Source: Dehalococcoidia bacterium (GTDB lineage Bacteria > Chloroflexota > Dehalococcoidia > UBA3495). From it: DNA of 9,162 nucleotides. Under the pieces are notes generated by a model. The model had not been told where the DNA came from, ran no database searches, and worked only from the letters and a program-made list of their open reading frames with translations. The stretch is from assembly GCA_028822675.1 (NCBI GenBank), contig JAPKDE010000098.1:1-9162 (forward strand). The letters are read 5' to 3'. Of the stretch, positions 5,464-9,162 are shown piece by piece (position 1 is the first letter of the stretch; each line of letters opens with the position of its first letter). The position numbers were made by a program, and so were the translations under genes.

Positions 5464-6645
5464 ATGCTCAAGCACTTTGGCAGCTTGTATGCCGGACACG
5501 TGGATCTAGGCGACCTGGGACTGGGGGCCACTGCCCTCAATGACCGTCGCTTTCCAAACGAACACCTGATCACTATCTATGACCGTGTTGAGAAACTGGT
5601 CAAAGTTATGGACGACCTTGGCTACCACAGCTTCTGGGCTGCGGAACACCATTTTCAGCACGAGGGCAACGAGACCATACCAAACCTGCTTTTGCTCTAC
5701 GTTCACCTGGCCAATATCACCAAGAACCTGAAATTTGGCTGTGGCTTCAACATCAACACCATGTGGCACCCACTGCGACTGGCCGAGGACTACGCTACGG
5801 CCGATATTCTGACCAATGGCCGGGTGATCTTTGGCGTGGGCCGGGGCTACCACTCCCGCGAGGTCAACACCTTCGGAGTCCCCAGCATCGACATCGACAA
5901 CGAACTCAACCGAGAGATCTTTGAAGAACAGGTTGAGATCATCATGAAGGCCTTCAATGAGGAGTCCTTCTCGCACAAGGGTAAGCACTACACGCTGCCG
6001 CCGGAGGTGCCCTACCGGGGTTACACACTGAAGGAGCTTACCCTGGTTCCTCGGCCAAAAACCCTACCAGTAGAAACCTGGCAGCCCATGGTCAGCGCCA
6101 GCCAGCCAGCTATGGATTTCATGGCCAAACACGGCATCCAGCCGGTGGTTGGCGGCGGGGCCGTTACGGGTGGTCCGTCCGAAGAGATCATCAAGCGCTG
6201 GACAGAAACCTTGGTCAACCACGGCTACAAAGACATTCAACTGGGCAGCAGGCTGACCATTGGCCTGCCCACGTTCATCGCCGACACCGAGAAAGATGCC
6301 ATCAACCAGTCGCGCAAATACCTGGAAGAGGACATGAAGATGTTCGGCCCCTTGGGCTTCTTCCGTGGCTTCACTCCAGAGATGCTGGACGCTCTGAACG
6401 ACCCCAAGCGCGCGCCCACCGCCGGGTTGCCCACCATGGAAGACGCTGTAGCGGCGGGTTCCTGGCTCTGCGGCACCTCCGAGATGATTACCGACAAACT
6501 AATGGAGCTTCAAGACCGGTACCCCGGACTTGAGTACATGCACGTTGGGTGCGGCCGACAGGGCACGCCATTAGAAGTGATGATTGAACAGTTGGAGCGG
6601 TTTGGCAAAGAGGTCATGCCCAAGTTCCACGCACAGTCGGCTTAA
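5464..6645 (+). CDS. LLM-class flavin-dependent oxidoreductase (bacterial luciferase-like monooxygenase)
   Basis: This 393-residue protein has the bacterial luciferase alpha-subunit type TIM-barrel fold. Visible marks are MDDLGYHSFWAAEHHF at 49-64, NLKFGCGFNINTMWHPLRLAEDYATADILTNGR (from about 88 to 120, the flavin-site region), VIFGVGRGYH at 121-130 and QPMVSASQP after about residue 200. Family members use reduced FMN and oxygen on aldehydes, ketones, alkanes or organosulfur compounds; the substrate here is not recognisable. It is longer than, and clearly from a different branch than, the 280-aa oxidoreductase at 892, so the two are not recent duplicates. GAGGA at 5452-5456 lies seven bases before the ATG. 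A good promoter and a palindrome lie upstream. A transporter gene follows after 49 bases. Its probable cytoplasmic partner, a flavin reductase, is not in the window. Confidence 0.92.
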   Translation: MLKHFGSLYAGHVDLGDLGLGATALNDRRFPNEHLITIYDRVEKLVKVMDDLGYHSFWAAEHHFQHEGNETIPNLLLLYVHLANITKNLKFGCGFNINTMWHPLRLAEDYATADILTNGRVIFGVGRGYHSREVNTFGVPSIDIDNELNREIFEEQVEIIMKAFNEESFSHKGKHYTLPPEVPYRGYTLKELTLVPRPKTLPVETWQPMVSASQPAMDFMAKHGIQPVVGGGAVTGGPSEEIIKRWTETLVNHGYKDIQLGSRLTIGLPTFIADTEKDAINQSRKYLEEDMKMFGPLGFFRGFTPEMLDALNDPKRAPTAGLPTMEDAVAAGSWLCGTSEMITDKLMELQDRYPGLEYMHVGCGRQGTPLEVMIEQLERFGKEVMPKFHAQSA

Positions 6646-6694
6646 CCCGCTGGGATGAAAATCCCCTAAGTGGAACTTAAACCAAGGAACGTAG

Positions 6695-7978
6695 ATGAAC
6701 GATTCGCCTAAACCGGATGGCCCAGTTTCGGGGGGTAGTCCCGAGGGGCCTGCGGAGGACGAGAGCGCTGCCATCTCAACTCAATCACCCAAACCCAGGT
6801 GGGCGGTATTTGAAGTGCTGTGGGTCGCCCTAAGGCTTGGTCTAACTTCATTCGGCGGCCCCATCGCCCATCTAGGTTATTTTCGTGAGGAGTACGTCGT
6901 CCAAAGGCGTTGGCTGGATGAAACCAGCTATGCCGACGTGGTTGCTCTTTGCCAGTTCTTGCCGGGTCCGGCCAGCAGCCAGGTGGGCATCGCCGTTGGC
7001 TACATCCGCGCCGGGATGGCGGGCGGGCTGGCTGCTTGGATCGGATTCACCTTGCCATCGGCGTTGGCTCTGGTGCTGTTCGCCTATGGGGTTGAGGAGT
7101 TCGATGTCATTGACGCTGGCTGGCTACACGGGCTAAAGCTGGCCGCGGTGGCTGTTGTGGCCCAGGCGGTTTGGGGCATGGGCAGAAGTCTTGCGCCGGA
7201 CCGGGAAAGGGCAACCATCGTCATCGTTGCCGCTGTTGCGGCTCTGGCCTGGCAGTCCGCGATCATGCAAGTCTTGATAATTCTGGTATCGGGATTCGCC
7301 GGCTGGAAGTTGCTCAAGGTGGACACTGTCCCGGCTAGCAAGGACTCCATTTCGACGTTCATTCCCAATTGGGTGGGCATAGTTGCGCTGGTTCTCTTCT
7401 TCGCGATACTGGCCGGATTGCCCTTCGCACGGCAATTGGAATCAAACCAGACGCTGGCAATCTTCGATAGTTTTTTCCGTTCCGGCTCATTGGTTTTTGG
7501 TGGCGGACACGTGGTGCTCCCTCTGCTCCAATCTGAGGTCGTGGGACCAGGTTGGATGACCAACGCCGAGTTTGTCGCTGGCTACGGAGCGACACAGGCC
7601 GTGCCAGGCCCCCTGTTCACCTTCAGCGCTTATATGGGCGCGGTTATAAGTCCTGGGCCTGGAGGGATCGTCGGTGGAGGGCTGGCTCTGATCGCGATAT
7701 TCCTGCCCTCGTTCTTGCTGATAACCGGAGTCCTGCCATTTTGGGGTCTCTTACGCAGGAGAGAAGTCTTTCGATCGGCCTTGAATGGCGTCAACGCCGC
7801 AGTGGTAGGGCTACTGCTCGCCGCCCTCTACAACCCGGTATGGACTAGTGCTGTGGAAACGCCCGAAGACTTTGCCTTGGCGATCAGCGCTCTGGGGCTG
7901 CTGATGTTTTGGAAGACCCCACCTTGGATGGTGGTGGCCCTAGCAGCTGGCGGAGGCGCAGCAATCGCCTACATCTAG
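6695..7978 (+). CDS. CHR-family transporter (ChrA-type chromate transporter)
   Basis: This 427-residue integral membrane protein of the long two-domain CHR family has both halves present. Half one has [19 protein letters not shown] at 50-68 and FLPGP at 88-92. Half two has [19 protein letters not shown] at 265-283 and AVPGPLF at 302-308. These are the repeated FGGP/FGGG and PGP motifs of the family. Hydrophobic segments cover most of 110-210 and 225-425. The first 35 residues are polar and rich in Pro, Gly, Ser and Glu. Characterised members export chromate in exchange for protons; many homologues in organisms with no chromate exposure probably move another anion. AAGGA at 6684-6688 sits six bases before the ATG. 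A 5-bp GGGAT/ATCCC hairpin with a GAAA loop at 6652-6665 lies in the gap but lacks a T tract, so read-through from the oxidoreductase gene is likely. Confidence 0.92.
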   Translation: MNDSPKPDGPVSGGSPEGPAEDESAAISTQSPKPRWAVFEVLWVALRLGLTSFGGPIAHLGYFREEYVVQRRWLDETSYADVVALCQFLPGPASSQVGIAVGYIRAGMAGGLAAWIGFTLPSALALVLFAYGVEEFDVIDAGWLHGLKLAAVAVVAQAVWGMGRSLAPDRERATIVIVAAVAALAWQSAIMQVLIILVSGFAGWKLLKVDTVPASKDSISTFIPNWVGIVALVLFFAILAGLPFARQLESNQTLAIFDSFFRSGSLVFGGGHVVLPLLQSEVVGPGWMTNAEFVAGYGATQAVPGPLFTFSAYMGAVISPGPGGIVGGGLALIAIFLPSFLLITGVLPFWGLLRRREVFRSALNGVNAAVVGLLLAALYNPVWTSAVETPEDFALAISALGLLMFWKTPPWMVVALAAGGGAAIAYI

Positions 7979-8040
7979 CGTTCTGTATCCGGCGAGTAAC
8001 CAATGGCATCCAAACCACCAGCCATCCCAGGAGAATCAGA

Positions 8041-8520
8041 ATGTCCACCAACCCAAATGTCCGCCCGCCAGCACCGCCCTTCACCCGAGAGACCGCCGCC
8101 CAAAAAGTCCGCATGGCGGAGGACGGCTGGAACACACGCGACCCGGAAAGGGTGGCGACGGCGTACACCGTTGACAGCGATTGGCGTAACCGTGATGTGT
8201 TTATCTCCGGCCGCTTTCACATCATCCAATTTCTACAGCAAAAATGGGCCCGAGAGCTGGATTACCGGCTGATTAAGGAACTGTGGGCCTTTGACGATAT
8301 GCGTATCGCCGTCAGGTTCGCCTACGAATGGCACGACGACTCCGACAATTGGTTCCGGTCCTACGGCAACGAGAACTGGGAGTTCAACGAGGACGGCCTG
8401 ATGTTCCGCCGCCTGGCCAGCATCAACGACCTGCCCATAGCCGAGGCGGATCGAAAGTACCACTGGCCCCTCGGCCGCCGCCCGGACGACCACCCAGGCT
8501 TGTCCGAACTCGGACTCTAG
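8041..8520 (+). CDS. DUF1348 family protein (SnoaL/NTF2-like fold)
   Basis: This 159-residue protein is highly typical of DUF1348 (COG3558), a nuclear-transport-factor-2-like alpha+beta barrel family. It shows [32 protein letters not shown] at 8-39, [18 protein letters not shown] at about 67-84, [35 protein letters not shown] and [14 protein letters not shown] at the C-terminus, all strongly conserved in the family. The fold usually binds a small hydrophobic ligand in a pocket, but no biochemical role is established for DUF1348. The frame is open upstream into the transporter gene, but AGGAG at 8029-8033 is seven bases from ATG 8041 and homology begins there, so that start is chosen. The 62-bp gap to the transporter gene shows no terminator or promoter, suggesting cotranscription. 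Confidence 0.93.
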   Translation: MSTNPNVRPPAPPFTRETAAQKVRMAEDGWNTRDPERVATAYTVDSDWRNRDVFISGRFHIIQFLQQKWARELDYRLIKELWAFDDMRIAVRFAYEWHDDSDNWFRSYGNENWEFNEDGLMFRRLASINDLPIAEADRKYHWPLGRRPDDHPGLSELGL

Positions 8521-8580
8521 CCCGCAGCCGAGATAATAAAAACGAAATGAGACACAAAAAATCCTTGGAGATGATTAATC

Positions 8581-8838
8581 ATGACCCAGAACAACAGCAA
8601 TTATGGCATCGGAAGCGTCCACAATTTCAAGAAAGAGATTGAAGATACCCTGCGTCCGGCGATGGAACGCCAGACCCGTGCTGACATGCACAGCGAACCG
8701 TCCCACCAGTCCGTGGACAATGAGATTGCCTACCGTTGGAGCCAAGAGGTTTCAGCGATGGGCAACCTGAGCAATGACGAGTTGGAGATGGTTTACAAGA
8801 CCGGCATCCAGCCCACTGTTTACCTCGCTAACAAATAA
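8581..8838 (+). CDS. Small unrecognised protein, first of a coupled pair (85 aa)
   Basis: I do not recognise this 85-residue protein. It has no signal peptide, no membrane segment and no Cys. It is mildly acidic (12 Asp/Glu, 8 Lys/Arg) with an Asn/Ser-rich N-terminus (TQNNSN). Residues about 15-35 and 45-72 look helical, with a short C-terminal strand-like end (IQPTVYL). TTGGAG ends ten bases before the ATG, an acceptable ribosome binding site. The codon use resembles that of its neighbours. Its TAA overlaps the ATG of the next gene (TAATG at 8836-8840), a sign of translational coupling and support for both being real. It follows the DUF1348 gene by 60 bases; a GATAAT at 8532-8537 in that gap has no well-placed -35. 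A regulatory or subunit role is possible but nothing shows it. Confidence 0.72.
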   Translation: MTQNNSNYGIGSVHNFKKEIEDTLRPAMERQTRADMHSEPSHQSVDNEIAYRWSQEVSAMGNLSNDELEMVYKTGIQPTVYLANK

Positions 8839-9062
8839 TGGTTCAACATTGGGAAGTAACCGAGGTTGAAATCGACGGGCGCACCCAAAAGGTGCGCCCT
8901 GTTGGTTCATGGGTTCTGGACAGTGGAAACGTGGTGGCAGATGCGTTGGCCGTATCGCTGGGCATGCCACTGGAATGGGCCACCGGTTTGTTCTTTGGTG
9001 ACACCGAACTCAGTCTGGAACTGTGGACTGTGATTTCGGGAATATCAAGGTTCGACGATTAA
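8838..9062 (+). CDS. Small unrecognised protein, second of a coupled pair (74 aa)
   Basis: I do not recognise this 74-residue protein. It is acidic (12 Asp/Glu, 4 Lys/Arg) and has four Trp (5, 25, 47, 63). Residues 1-27 alternate in a strand-like pattern (HWEVTEVEI, then KVRPVGSWVL), and 31-70 look helical and partly hydrophobic (VVADALAVSLGM, LELWTVISGI), though no segment is convincingly transmembrane. The start overlaps the stop of the 85-aa gene by one base, and there is no independent ribosome binding site, so coupling is likely. Codons 14-21 encode a 9-bp GC-rich hairpin. Its TAA overlaps the TAA of the convergent pentapeptide-repeat gene by two bases. It could be an unannotated small partner protein; the hairpin leaves some doubt whether it is translated as often as its neighbour. 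Confidence 0.62.
   Translation: MVQHWEVTEVEIDGRTQKVRPVGSWVLDSGNVVADALAVSLGMPLEWATGLFFGDTELSLELWTVISGISRFDD
8877..8899 (+). terminator. 9-bp GC-rich hairpin inside the 74-aa gene (possible attenuator)
   Basis: GGGCGCACC (8877-8885) and GGTGCGCCC (8891-8899) form a perfect nine-pair stem with a CAAAA loop. It lies 39 bases after the stop of the 85-aa gene. The following bases, TGTTGGTTC, are only modestly T-rich, so it is not a convincing full terminator, but it could cause partial termination, pausing or protection of the upstream message. It lies in frame within the second gene without breaking it. Confidence 0.4.
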
Positions 9063-9162
9063 CATCGAATTCCGGGAGGGCAGTCCAAAGCACCAGTCAG
9101 GTCGGCGCCGGTCAGGTTGGCATCGGTCAGATTGGCCCCGGTCAGATTGGCCCCGGTCAGGT
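9059..9162 (-). CDS. Pentapeptide-repeat protein, C-terminal end (partial)
   Basis: Read on the minus strand, the right edge encodes five consecutive pentapeptides, LTGAN, LTGAN, LTDAN, LTGAD and LTGAL, then DCPPGIRC and a stop, 33 residues in all. The A(N/D)LTG register is the classic pentapeptide repeat, which folds as a right-handed quadrilateral beta helix. The N-terminus and any other domain lie beyond the window. Roles in the family range from DNA mimicry that protects gyrase to scaffold functions, and nothing here discriminates. The repeat is also visible as 15-bp direct repeats in the DNA, with adjacent copies (9100s to 9162) nearly identical, suggesting recent repeat expansion or selection for sequence uniformity. 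Its stop (9059-9061) overlaps that of the plus-strand 74-aa gene. Confidence 0.85.
   Translation of the reverse strand, partial: LTGANLTGANLTDANLTGADLTGALDCPPGIRC

Noticed and set aside
6652..6665. GGGAT/ATCCC hairpin with GAAA loop after the 5464 gene
   Set aside because: Five pairs and no following T tract make a functional terminator unlikely.
8502..8515. GTCCG/CGGAC hairpin at the end of the DUF1348 gene
   Set aside because: It is a short five-pair stem inside conserved coding sequence with no T tract, probably chance.
9085..9162. 15-bp direct repeats at the right edge that could suggest a CRISPR or satellite array
   Set aside because: There are no unique spacers between units, and the minus-strand translation gives a clean pentapeptide-repeat register, so the repetition is coding.

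Overview
The window reads as a piece of an uncultured, moderately GC-rich bacterial genome. Its best fit is a Chloroflexota of the SAR202 type. That placement is inferred from the gene mix (two unrelated luciferase-like flavin/F420 oxidoreductases, two amidohydrolases, a GMC oxidoreductase and a DUF1348 protein in 9 kb) and not from any marker gene. No rRNA, tRNA, CRISPR array, transposase or phage gene is visible. Both ends cut through a gene.

Layout. (1) 1-630, minus strand: a DUF805 membrane protein with a C-terminal zinc-ribbon tail, running off the left edge. (2) 631-891: a divergent regulatory gap with a perfect odd palindrome just upstream of the next gene. (3) 892-2563, plus strand: an F420/FMN luciferase-like oxidoreductase followed after 28 bp by an amidohydrolase-2 enzyme, a probable operon. 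A strong 15-bp palindrome then sits in the gap before 2724. (4) 2724-3743, plus strand: a second amidohydrolase, of the COG3618 lactonase-like type, converging with one base between stops on (5) a GMC-family FAD oxidoreductase at 3745-5295, minus strand. (6) 5296-5463: a divergent promoter region with back-to-back sigma70-like promoters and a near-perfect palindrome between them. (7) 5464-9062, plus strand: five genes in one direction (luciferase-like monooxygenase, ChrA-type transporter, DUF1348 protein, and two small unrecognised genes joined by a TAATG overlap). (8) 9059-9162, minus strand: the C-terminal end of a pentapeptide-repeat protein whose stop codon overlaps that of the last plus-strand gene.

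How the genes may work together. Oxidoreductases of the luciferase fold insert oxygen or move hydride using flavin or F420, amidohydrolases open lactone or related bonds, and GMC enzymes oxidise alcohols. The 892-6645 block is therefore plausibly catabolic, for an organic substrate that cannot be named from sequence. The most useful new signals are (a) a shared dyad with half-site CCTGTYTG centred on A852 and A5407, upstream of both oxidoreductase genes, suggesting one regulator for both units, and (b) the coupled 85-aa and 74-aa gene pair at 8581-9062, which matches no family I know and carries a strong hairpin inside the second gene.
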